Assembly: GCA_021234155.1 (NCBI GenBank)
Contig: JAJEKV010000061.1
Location: forward strand, 4,719,153 to 4,783,152
Direction of reading: 5' to 3'
From: Isoetes taiwanensis
Lineage: Eukaryota; Streptophyta; Lycopodiopsida; Isoetales; Isoetaceae
Length of the DNA stretch: 64,000 bases
Shown piece by piece: positions 44,592-55,622 of the stretch. The notes under the pieces are model-generated. The model had not been told where the DNA came from, did no database searches, and saw only the letters and a program-made list of their open reading frames with translations. The translations under genes and the position numbers were made by a program. Every line of letters starts with the position of its first letter. The stretch's first letter is position 1.

Positions 44592-47500
44592 TCATACAAT
44601 GCTAGGTGCATCACCAGACCAATTACATGTAGCACGCTGCCACCGCGTTCGAATGCAGTCAACAAGAGGCGCATGTTGTGCCGGTTCTTTCTCCACCGAA
44701 GATGATTTCCCATCCTTAGCTGATTCAGCACTTTCTAGGAGCATTGAATCTGGAGTCCACTTGGGAGGAACAGAAACCCTTAGCCTTGTTAGTCTTGGCC
44801 TCTGTTGTATCACATCATCCACTGCAGATGCATTGGCAACCGTTTTTGCAATCCCATTAAAATGGTAGAGCTCGAAAACCTTCTTGCCCATTGAAGATTC
44901 ATCATCCTTCAGCCCCCCTCTGCTCTTGTCAACTTGCAGAAGGGCTTGCCAGAAATCATTCCAAACAATAATGTCTCCTGCGCGCAAATTGTCTACCATG
45001 TCCTGAGGCATGTTTACATTTGCTTGTGCCAATACTTCAGGCAGAACTCCCTGGCTAATAAAGCCACCACCTCCACTCTGATCCTGACTGTCAAAGGCTC
45101 GGCGGATGCTTGCTTCTCTGATCTCAAGCTCATTTTCATCTTGAACATTTGTGTTCAATGCAAATAGGACTGTGTAATGTGATTCACTACCAAGAACCCA
45201 AATGGGCCATTTAGGGCACTTCAAACGCTGCCCAACCTTGCAGAAATTCAAAGATTCCATGAGCGTCAAAAATCCCACTTCCACATTTCTTGGTATTCCT
45301 TTGAGACACATATCACTACCCAACTCATAGTTCCCATCAAAGACATTAGACACAGCTTCACCACAAAGGAGCAAGTTCACAATTTCCTGCAAGTCATATG
45401 AATTAAGGTAAGCATCAACCAGAACAAGCTAAAAGGAAAACATGAAAATATCTACAGGTCCAGTAGTATCTACAATTTACACTGACGAGACATTTAGACT
45501 CCCCACTACAAGTGTTGCAAAAACCTAAGACATAATTTCCGTTCGTGGTAAAAACGACGCGGCATCAATGTCACGATTCAAAGACATGGTGCTTTATCAA
45601 GGAAAAAACAGTTCATCCTAAGGGGCTTCTCGTTCACCAGGCTATGTGAAACAAGTAACTGGACTCGATAACAACACGTTAGTACGATGGAAAACTTGGT
45701 TTGAACAAGCTCATTTTTAGTATCATATATGTGTAATACATATATGCAAAGGCAGGAGCAACGGGCACTGCAGACTAATAATGCCGAGTCGTACACAATA
45801 ATAAAGATGATAATAAAGATGCAACCCCTCCGATGCCTCACAGTCTTGGTCGAACTCCAGATTATGAAACCTGGACCAGCAAAGTAGGACATTAGACTCT
45901 CAAATCCAGGATCCTACTTTGCTTTAAAGAAAGCACATTGTCGAAGTTCCTTGTATCACATTCTAATAACTCGGGCTTCTATCACTTCTCTCGTCCACTT
46001 AGTTCAAGACACATTGATCCAAGTAAGTACAGTTAAGTTACCTGTGATGCATGTCCAAATGGTGCGGTAACTAACAATTGCTCTGGATCATCCCTATCAT
46101 TCTGAACTGCATCCTATCACAGCAAACAAAATCAGAATAAGCATTCAAGACCAGCCAAAATAAAGGACAGAAAAGACTCTCCCTATTGCATCAATCTATT
46201 TAGTTCACGTGAAAGTAACTGAGCCAATAGGCATGAACTGCGGCATTTACATTTATTACCACATTAACTCATCCTTTAAAGCTTTATATTTTCTTCTACT
46301 AAAGCATAGATTTGAACAAACTACTGTATTAAAATGTTTATTTTGAGCATTACCATGACTCTTGTAGACTTAACATGAATATCCAAATGTGAAACTATAA
46401 AAACATATGCATGAGAAAACAATGGTGTACCAGGCCCCTGGATAGAAGGGCAGAAAAGAGAAATAGCAGTGCACCCATCCTGCTCACAAATACTGCAAGC
46501 CCATTTTGCAGTTGGCGATGAAGTCCTGCAAGTGACGTTGCCGTAGACACTCTTAGTATCTTGTGCAGCTCATCAGCAGAACCTAGTTTGACACCATCTA
46601 AAACATGTTCCATAACCTGAACCATCCACATATAGTCAACATAGATACTAATATCAGGGGGAAAAAAAGTGGTGGAAGCATCTTGCTACCTTGTCTTGTT
46701 CAATCGAATTGACTGCAATAGGATGTTCCAATGTTGCAACAACAGCTTTTCGGTAGCCCCCAGCTCTCCATAATATCTCCCCCATTGCTCGTACAAGAGC
46801 CCTAAGATGTGAAGTCAGCCATGTGGGAATGTTTTACAGTTAATGGTCATAGTAGGCTAGTTACCGTGTTCTCAAAGCATCTGAAAAAATGAGGTTATTC
46901 TCATCCTTGCCAGTGGTCCGATGGTCATAATTACGTTCTTCAAATTCTTCATGTACAAATAGAAGATATTTCAACAGAGTTGCCTGCAAAGTCCTGCACA
47001 AATTAGACTTGATGTGTGGACTGCAGTAGACATCGTTTACTTGATGAAAGCAATCCAACGAAACACAGCTACTGACCTGAATTGGGGCAAGCACTCCACA
47101 TGGACCACCTTCTCGTTGCACAAGCCCTAAGGAAGTTTCGGGATCAGGACTAAACCTTGAATATGTAAAAAACATGATATATAAGTTAGCAAGTAAGCTT
47201 AGATTAACATACTCCTCGTATTATCATTTAATATTTATTGAAATAACAACAAGAGGAGCAGACATTCTTCAAATCAATATCCCTGCAACAGTACATTTTG
47301 AGAAAGTAAAAGAGAAAAGAAAAGACGGGAAATATAGTTTACAACAACAATGGCAATAATAACTCCAGTTATATAGCTTAATTAGCTGCCTTTTATCCAT
47401 ATAAGATGAGTGTATTAAGATCCTAACAGTCATTTCATTGGCAAATCCTTTTACTCAGAAAAACTAATCTGGATGCTCACACACTATTCACAGTTGGAAC

Positions 47501-48348
47501 AACAAACCTCTGCACACAGAAACAACAAATTACAATGTTACATTGCACATATTTTAAGGGTTTTGGTAATCCCTCCTTTTTGGTAATTTCATTATGAAAG
47601 CATTACTGATTTGAGCCAAGATCAAGATTCCCATGGCATAGTTATGCCATACCAAAGAAGTTGAAATTTGCACAAAACCCTAAACCATAGAGCTGGAGAG
47701 ACGGAAATGCAGGTATCAAATTTATGTTGTAACTAATAATGTATCACTTACTGAAGCATTCTTCGTTTCAGTTCAAGGAATCTCACAAAATTCACAAGAT
47801 AAAGATGCTAGCAAACTTGTTTCTTTTTTGATTGATTATTGCATAATAACAACAATTAACAAGTTTCCCATTAAACTAGAGGCACACCTGAGGCCCTGGT
47901 TGCACCATTGAGCAAGCACTTCCTTGCTGACCTGAGACCCAAAGACCATGTCGTAAAGCTTATGGGCGACAGGATTAGGTAATTGTGTCTTCTCATCGTC
48001 AATCTTCCTCTGTCCTCCTGGTGATATTGACTGGGAGCTTCCCTCCTGCTGCCTAGAAACAGTGCAAGGATGTACATTCTGGTCTTCTGTAGAAATGCTT
48101 CTAGAATTTGGTGAAGTGGTGGACGCCACATCTTTTGCAGAAGTTGCTAACCTCCTCTGTTCTGCAGCAGCAGCCCTAAGTTCACGCTGTCGTCGTCTTT
48201 CTCTTGCGTCCTCAGATTCCCAAATTTCTGATTCAGACGTCTGCAAGGAGGCACTACTATCTCTAGGCTTGATGCGCTTTGCCTCAGGAGCAGGTTGCAA
48301 ACTCATCCTAAAAGCCTGTTGCAACTCTTCATTATCATAATCTTCCAT
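44592..48348 (-). CDS. MINDY-3/FAM188-type ubiquitin carboxyl-terminal hydrolase
   Basis: Deubiquitinase of the MINDY family (DUF4205), cysteine proteases that trim Lys48-linked polyubiquitin. Seven exons with GT-AG introns and agreeing phases: 47888-48348, 47077-47155, 46865-46983, 46690-46801, 46431-46616, 46042-46113, 44592-45386. The sum is 1824 nt, a 607-residue protein. Residues 7-17 (EELQQAFRMSL) fit a ubiquitin-interacting motif, followed by a charged, probably disordered stretch to about 125. The catalytic Cys is residue 173 in EGGPCGVLAPIQ, with the oxyanion-side Gln167 in GLVQ. The catalytic His is residue 413 in GSESHYTVLF, after GFLTLMESLNFCKVGQRLK. The helical insert between them (VMEHVLDGVKLGSADELHKI) and an EF-hand-like stretch (RRAFDSQDQSGGGGF) also match the family. 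No lesion seen. The start at 48348 is the first Met of the open frame. Likely cytosolic and nuclear; no signal peptide or membrane segment. Neighbours are transposons and unrelated. Confidence 0.95.
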
Positions 48349-51300
48349 CCTATGCTTCCCAATGATGCCTGTCTACAAAACCCACATCTGATCTGACTTG
48401 TTCCTTCCACGCCAACGCTGAATTGAATATGAACCGATCTGTAATATTAAATGAACCACCTACTCCAATTCAAATAATCATTTTCATCTACGACTAGAAA
48501 TAGGACAAAATTTGGGAAGCGTAAGAGTAAATCCGCATAGATGAGCTTCCCCGATCCGGTCGCAGCTTCCGGCAGCAGCGACCGGAAGGAAAATTTAATG
48601 AAAACGCAAGCTTAGGGCTACAATGAAAATTTTATATCGTTATTTGAAATAAAGGCCACGTGGAATTTCCTTACATGGTGTCATACATTTTTCAGAGAAC
48701 ATTTTTGTGCATCAATATCCAATAACAAACGGGACATTTTTAATATGCTACTCAAAATGCCCCTATCCATCAATCATGAATCAATCATCAATCAATCAAT
48801 ATTCTTAATTTGGATTGTTCTGGTATGGCCAAAAATGTTTTTGGTTTTATTTTAAAGTTGATTTCCTAAGATTTTAAGGCTTTTGGATGCCAGATAAAAT
48901 TCAGACTCTTCAAAAATGGGGAAGGTTTTTTTTATATGATTTCATTGGCAAAAATTTCCTCTTGCTTCATAGCGGCATGCATAGCACGATTTGGCACGCA
49001 TCTCCCTTCATTGCAAAGATGCTTGTTATAGGTGCGTTGGATCTGATCATTTTGTGTAGATGCAAAAATTATCGGTTAGTTTTCTAGAAAACTCTTCTGC
49101 ATAGGGCAGGAAAATCTGAGGCTCTAGTTTGGATTCGAGTAGCTTGCTGGAGATAAAAGATGGAAGGGATACATGGGTCTGTTAAGCATGAACGATTTGC
49201 TCCAAATATGATTCCAATTGCATTCAATAAGTTCTTCAAGAACATATCAGCGATATCCATATGGCATGTTTTGAGTATGTGAAATGAAACTCCTATGACT
49301 GGGTATGTACATTGAGGATGAGCTTCTTTGCAGGGAAAAGGCCACACTTGCTGGTATAGATCCTCCATCCCCATTTTAGAACTACTCATTTCCATTGTTT
49401 TTTTTCTTAGGATGTGTAGCTTCTTATTTTATTTGAGAGCCTACTGTTAGGGTTTTTCCTCCCAAGTGGGGGTTTTTTCATCCCGGTAGTAGGGATCTAC
49501 TGTACAGTTACATTGTTTGTTTTTGGTGTTGGGGTTTGTGGCTTCTTGCCTGTTCTCTGCATGTACCGTCTCATAGGCCTCTGGCCTCCGTGGACGTTAA
49601 AATAAACTTCCTTCCTTCCTTCCTTTCAAATCTACCATTAGAACTGCGCATTCCCATTGTCTTTTCTTTAGGATGTTTCAAATCTATCTTTATTTTGTTC
49701 TCAAATCCATCTAATATGATGTTAGCAGATTTACTTCTTGGTTCCTCTGTAGGTGGATATCTGCAAACTAAAGGAATCTCTAGCCGATTCACTTTTGACA
49801 AAGGTTGCTCCTCAAAGAGCACAATCCTGTTTCAATTCTGACTAAAAAGCATGCTTTAATTTCTATCTGCGTGTTATGTGCAGGTAACTGATGCTCTAGA
49901 GGTGCACTCAAATGGCCCTGTCAAATTTGATAGGTCAGAAGGTACTCTTGGATTATTTTTATAGGAAGTTGAGAATGCTATTGTTTTTAAGTCAAAGTTC
50001 TATATATAGGCCATTTGTGCTATGGACTGTGAATAGAAAGAGCCACTTGATTTTATATGGCAAACTCTGCCCTCCTTTTGATGCTCAAAGCTTCATCTAT
50101 ATTATCTTCTTATCTGGTGGGTCTACACTCCAATCGGATGTCATTTAGTCTTTCTTCTCATATGATTTTCTTAATTAACAACATCGGAATCAGGTCTTAT
50201 ATGATATTCTTTTTCTTGCACCGTTCTATTCTGCCTCCTAGTATGCACAATTGTGATTAGAGCTAGAGACAAATATGTGGCAAATTAGGATTATTTTTCT
50301 AGCCTAAAATACATTTTTTAAAGTTTTTGATGCATGGGATTGATTTGCATACAAGCCCATTTCAGCTTGCTGCACATCTTTGCCATTTTTGTTCATCTTT
50401 GTTCTATAGGTCTATTTGTTTTGCCAACGATTTTTATGCCTTTGATATTACTAACAAGTTATTGCTTTTTCTAATGCAATTACATCTCTATCAGGGCTTT
50501 GCATTGGATTTACGTACCATCTGATGCTAGATTTATGATCCAATGGCGCTCATGTTATTAATCAATTCATAGGCCTGAGTAGATAAATGAACAAAGGAAT
50601 TCTTCAAGAGCATGTAGATGGGTTTTTATGGGCTCGAGTCCTGAGAACTTGAGAAGCAATGTGATCGTCAATAGGGTGTCATAACACACTATTTCATACC
50701 TCTTGAGCATGATCATGAAGACAGTATGCATACTTTTTTCAAAGCCCTTATCATGAAGACAGCATGCGTACTTTTTTTAGAGCCCTTAGATGTGGTACGA
50801 GGGCAGTCTTTCTGCTGCATTAGGCCTGCCTTAGATTCCTACTGAGCTGATAGATTATCAGCTGGCCATCATGATCAAAATTTATCTTTGACATGGGTTT
50901 CACCTAAACATGGAGAAGATGTAAAGGAGAAACAAACAGCTCTTACAGTAATGCGTCTATTTTCAATGTTCTTGATAACAGTCATGGCAAAGGTTTTCAT
51001 AATTCATACGCTTTTTCCCTTGCTATTTGCAGGAACTAGAATTATGCAGTCCGGACTTCCTACAAGCAGCGTCAAAAAAGGCCAGCTAACTTTTTGAGCA
51101 GGGCCTAGCAACAATATATGTGAGAAAAGGCAATATACTGCATTGATGCATTATTCTTCTTTATGTATATAGAAGGGTATATATTCAAGCATATTAAGTT
51201 GTTAATGCTCAAGAGAAGCAAGCCATGTCATGTTACAACGAAGCTAATCAACACCACTAGAATATGTTTCTGTCATTATTGGAAGGTATATCAAAGGGAG

Positions 51301-51903
51301 CTGCTATAGATACAATAGCAAGCTATGTTTCTCGCATCTTTTCAGGTGGTCAAAGCTTGCATTCAAGTGCTTCTAAGCTGTACGTTAATTGTCACAAAGA
51401 ATGACAGAAGGTAAAGCATATTCCTGCAAAGAATCACACTCGCTTTGCAACTACAGAAATTATGTCATTCTATAATATGAATTGAAAATTGTGTGCATGG
51501 ATGCCACCATCATTTTGGCCCCTTGGCTATGTACAATATGTAGCCGCTTTGTTGTGTGATCCAACGAATATGATAGTGCCAAATAATTACAATATTGGGG
51601 TCTGGGTACTAATTATCAGAGCCAATCTTGCTTTTATATTTATTGGCAACTCTTACAGGAACATGTTTATTTTCAATGTTCTTAAATAATATTCATGGCA
51701 AATGTTTTTAGATTTATTCCGCTTTTTCATTTGCTACTTGCAGGAACTAAAATTACGCAGTCAGGCTTTCCAACAAGCAGCGTAAAATAAGGCCAGTCAA
51801 CTTTTTGAGCAGCGCCTAGCAAGAGTCTTTTATGGGAATAAGTAACATACTTCATTGATGCACTTCTTCTTCGTGTATATGGAAGGTCATATGTTCAAGT
51901 ATA
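48349..51903. other. 5' flank of the MINDY gene, then repeats without genes
   Basis: 48349-48620 probably contains the MINDY 5' UTR and promoter. 49440-49620 looks like a retroelement 3' end closed by a (TTCC)4 run. Diverged 45-bp stretches near 49369 and 49633 flank it. Direct repeats of about 290 bp lie at 50935-51230 and 51645-51925 (both contain TTTTCAATGTTCTT, GCAGGAACTA and CTTTTTGAGCAG). No coding region could be supported. Confidence 0.5.
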
Positions 51904-52280
51904 TTAAATTGTTGGTGCTCTCATGCATGAAGAAGGCAAATAAAAGTAACAATCTGGTTGTGCACCTTCCTCTTGCATTTGCTTATAAAGTTCTAACACA
52001 TCCCTGCTATCGTACAAACCATAAGCATTGCATACCATGCCATAATACTCCTCCAATAACTCTGCTTCCTCGACAACATGAACACTTGGAACATAAGTGC
52101 AAGCATCACACAATCTAAAAATGTTGAAACATCATCTCTTTTCTGCCCTTTGATGGTGTTCACTAACGTATGGACAATGGAGTGAGATTCCACTGCCATG
52201 AGATCTACTACATGAATAGAACCATGTACATAAAGTTGTTCCAAATCATTTCTAAAAGTTCTCAGCTTAACCTTCTTCAC
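51904..52280 (-). pseudogene. PPR protein fragment (E/DYW-type region)
   Basis: Minus-strand pieces: MKKVKLRTFRNDLEQLYVHG and DLMAVESHSIVHTLVNTIKG resemble the E+ and DYW-entry region of plant PPR editing factors. YVPSVHVVEEAELLEEY in the other frame resembles the GYVPD...HDVEEEEKE segment, and VLELYKQMQEEGAQPD is a typical PPR repeat core. Frames are broken by at least one shift and the order is not that of an intact protein. A rearranged pseudogene of this large family is the simplest reading. Confidence 0.45.
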
Positions 52281-52414
52281 TGCAGATGGACTATTCGCTT
52301 CATATAAAAAAAATCACAAAAGTGAATTAGTTACGCACTACCTTTGTTGCAATTCGCAGCACAACTTTTCATCTTTAGCATGGGAGAGCAATGCAATGCA
52401 CAATATAAAGACTC

Positions 52415-52417
<3 letters not shown>

Positions 52418-52493
<76 letters not shown>
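52418..52493. repeat. (CT)n microsatellite 1
   Basis: About 75 bp of pure CT. It is the only long CT tract in the window not followed by the LINE family. Confidence 0.95.
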
Positions 52494-52495
<2 letters not shown>

Positions 52496-52824
52496 CGTCG
52501 GCCACATGCTCGTAAAAAAATCCATCTCTCGTCACATACGGTTCCTCCCCGAAATGTACGTATTTTTCTGGGAGGAGAGGAGAGACGATTGTCTCTCGAG
52601 GCTTAACAGCCTCTGTTATTGGCAGATTTTGTGCTGTTTGCCGGATTTTCGATCACGCATCAATTCCGGCCGACGAGAGAAAATGTGGGATAATTCGATC
52701 GTAACGTTCAATTCGGGCGCCAAATTGTGGGATATTCAAACTGTATTTCTTGGTTCTACGGGCTATGTGGGATAATTCATTTCTAGTTTTCCCTCCCCTT
52801 TCTTTTCGATTCCGCCACTAAACC

Positions 52825-54160
52825 ATGGATCCGGTCATTCTTGGTATGATTGCCATGCTTTTTCGTGCTTTGACACTCGGATTTGCATTACTGAGAGATC
52901 TTGTTTTGCGGCTATTGGAACTCAATGAGCTCGAAGATCCAATGACCCCCTGCTCGATGGCGATGTTTTAGAAGACAACAATGGTATGTTTTTTTGCGAT
53001 CTGCGGCGTTAATGGTTGCGGGTTCCCAGGGTTAGAAGACCACCAAGAAGATTTTGGATTGCTCCAAGGCGAGAGAACACAATGGGATAATATTGATAAC
53101 CACGCATGGAATTGTATAGCTTCCTTTGAAGATGATATGTGGCACCAATTTTACGGGATGAAGAGAGCCACATTTGAGAGATTGGTAGGTTTAATTGTGC
53201 CCTATCTTGTCGGGCCTGGTATTAAAGTAAGGCCCCTGTTGATCCTGTGAAAGCGGTTGCTATGGTTACGTATTTTCTTGCACACGGGATATGCCCTTAC
53301 ATGTCGGCCGAGATTTTATGTTGGGAAAGCAACAAGTCTGCGTAAATATACCAAGAAAATCACGCTTGTTTTGGCTTCAAGACAATGCTTTACAAACGTT
53401 TTGTTGCAATGCCTACAGGTGCAAGATTAATTGGTGCATTAAGGAATTCCATGATGCAACAGTGGTTGCCCAATATATATGGTGCGGTTAGCCGGATCCC
53501 ATATTTTTTATGGAGGAAAAAAAAAAAAAAAGACAATGGGGAAGACTATTACGGCAGACATAAGAGGCATTCATGTCTCATGCAAGGAATTGTGTGACAC
53601 ATAGCGAGACTTTTTATAAATGTTTGTGTAACAAGAACAAAGTTCTCATCCATGATTCAAACCAGTTCAAGAAGAGCTCCATCTATAACAAAATTGCTTC
53701 AAAACAAATTTTGCAAGAACCAATGGTGACTCTTAGTGGCGTAAAAACCCAAGAAGGGGCACCCTACCGATCAAGATGTTCGGGTAAATATTCCACCTCT
53801 TCTATTAGGTGACTCAAACCTATTCTAGCGTGGCCCTTTCTCCTTAAAGTTTTTCCTCAAAACCAGGGTGCTTATGGTAAGTTCAACAAAAGGATTTGTA
53901 GGGGCAGAGTGTGTGTGGAGAATGGATTTGGGATTGTTAAGGAAAAATTCAGAATTCTGAAACACTTGCCCGTGCATGTTGCCAAAGCTTCCAAGATCAT
54001 ACACCCATGTTGTGTTCTTTGGAACTTCTGTATAATGGAACACAAGGGCTGGGACATGCTGCCAATTGAGGATGATCCTCCACCCGGTTTACTACTATGA
54101 AACGAAGCCATGAGCAGGTCATTAAAAAACAAGGTGATCAAATGAGGCACGTGTTATTTG
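52825..54160 (+). pseudogene. HARBI1-like (PIF/Harbinger) nuclease pseudogene
   Basis: A start at 52825 (MDPVILGMIAMLFRALTLGF) leads through DDMWHQFYGMKRATFERLVG and LIVPYLVGPGIK, the helical N-terminal region of HARBI1-type nucleases. Next come AVAMVTYFLAHG, MPTGARLIGALRNSMMQQWL, KDNGEDYYGRHKRHSCLMQG, HDSNQFKKSSIYNKI, LLLGDSNLF and finally RGRVCVENGFGIVKEKFRIL, which hold the second half of the DDE core and its closing helix. The first Asp region (GAVDGTHI in relatives) reads GAVSRIPYF and is followed by a poly(A) run at 53519-53531. Frames change several times. It may be a decayed transposon or a decayed domesticated gene; no TIRs were found. Confidence 0.75.
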
Positions 54161-54390
54161 AAAATCTGGAAGGACATGTGATCCCATGATTGTTTTTTTG
54201 TAGACAATAAATATTAAATTCAAAAGTCAATTCTTATCCATCTCACTATCTTTACTTATTTGTCAGGCATTTCTTACATTATGATGAATAAGTGTTTGAG
54301 TTTAGAGCTAAGTTTCCATTTACAGCCTCAAAACATTTCACTTAGAAATACTGAACAACCTCTCTATCTCACCTCTCTCTCTCTCACCTC

Positions 54391-54391
<1 letters not shown>

Positions 54392-54479
<88 letters not shown>
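54392..54479. repeat. (CT)n microsatellite 2, at the 5' end of LINE copy 1
   Basis: About 88 bp of pure CT, preceded by shorter CT-rich stretches from 54360. LINE sequence begins directly after it. Confidence 0.95.
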
Positions 54480-54482
<3 letters not shown>

Positions 54483-54758
54483 CGATGGCGCAAAAGAAGG
54501 AAAAGCTTAAAAAAATCGAGAGCCCCACTTTGCAACTCGGGTGACTCGTTTCGCCTGCCGTGAGGTTCAGTGGATGGGTGCGGGCGTGGCATCCCCGGAT
54601 CTGCGGGGAAGTGAAACAAGGGGGGCACGTCTGCGGCAGCCCTAAAACCGAAACGTGGAACCAAAGCAGGCACCGTAATAGATATTGCTACTACCGATCT
54701 GGCAAAAGCAGCGGAAGATACAGAGGATTCAGCCGAAAGCCTTAGCCCCAAGAAAACC

Positions 54759-55601
54759 ATGACTGGAGACATGTTCTTGAATGCAGGATCAATACATACA
54801 GGGCTGATGCTCAACTCTGGATTATTCCAGCAACAGGGACAGCATGATATTAGCGGTACATTGGTCAATCTGAATCTAGTAATGATGAAGCTTATGGATA
54901 TGATGGAGCAAATGCGGAAAGAGGCAGCAAGCAGAGAACTGGAGGCAACTAGGAAAGAATCGGAACTGGTAAGTGCATTGCGTCAAATTTCCAATTCTTT
55001 GTTTGAAGTGCAACAGGATAATAGATTGTTGAAAGAGGAATTTGCGGCCATGAGAGCAGAATTAAAGCAGGAAAATCAGATGTTGCGAGATGAGATTACC
55101 AGTCTGAAAGAAAGAGAGGCTGAAGATGAGTCTGACGGGGATGATGAAGAGGAGGACGAATCAGAAACAGTGAAAGATGTAGTCAATAAGCTGAATACAC
55201 GCATGAATGATATCCTGGAGATGCAAGAAAGACACAAAAGGGCACTGAACTTGAGAGTAGCAGGTTTGCCTGAAGTGGAGAACGAGAATACAAAGAACGA
55301 AGTAGCACGTCTCTTCTCAGAACATATGAATCTGGAAGGGATTGAGATCGAAGAGGCTTTCAGAGCAGGAATGAAAGGAGATAAACCACGAAATGTGGTA
55401 GTGAAATTCTCAAACCGTGCTAGCAGGGTTAGGGTGCTCCAGAAAAAGACGGAACTGAAAGGTAAAAACATCTGGATCAATGAGGACTTAACAAAGGAGC
55501 AATATGAAAGTTACAAAATGGAGATTCAAAAATTCAAGGCGGCAAAGCAAAGCAACAAGAAGGTGTTCTGGAAGAATGGGAAGGTGCAGGTCTCGGAATA
55601 G
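54759..55601 (+). CDS. LINE ORF1 protein, L1-type (coiled coil + RRM-like)
   Basis: RNA-binding protein of the LINE, 280 residues, intact. Residues about 40-120 are a heptad-rich coiled coil (MRKEAASRELEATRKESEL, QQDNRLLKEEFAAMRAELKQ). An acidic stretch (DGDDEEEDESE) follows at about 125-140. From about 165 an RRM-like domain begins with LNLRVAGLPEVENENTKNEV, as in ORF1 of vertebrate L1 (Transposase_22), and includes RNVVVKFSNRASRVRVLQ and NIWINEDLTKEQYESYK. No CCHC zinc knuckle. The frame is open back to a stop at 54612, but the first Met is at 54759; a start further upstream may have been lost. Confidence 0.85.
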   Translation: MTGDMFLNAGSIHTGLMLNSGLFQQQGQHDISGTLVNLNLVMMKLMDMMEQMRKEAASRELEATRKESELVSALRQISNSLFEVQQDNRLLKEEFAAMRAELKQENQMLRDEITSLKEREAEDESDGDDEEEDESETVKDVVNKLNTRMNDILEMQERHKRALNLRVAGLPEVENENTKNEVARLFSEHMNLEGIEIEEAFRAGMKGDKPRNVVVKFSNRASRVRVLQKKTELKGKNIWINEDLTKEQYESYKMEIQKFKAAKQSNKKVFWKNGKVQVSE

Positions 55602-55622
55602 GGAATAGAGGCCATCAGGGTT

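Noticed and set aside
52331-52775. Open frames of Ser-Leu or Arg-Glu repeats, also at 54260-54868 and 58902-59000
   Set aside because: They are translations of (CT)n tracts; only the non-repetitive part of the 58902 frame is real LINE sequence.
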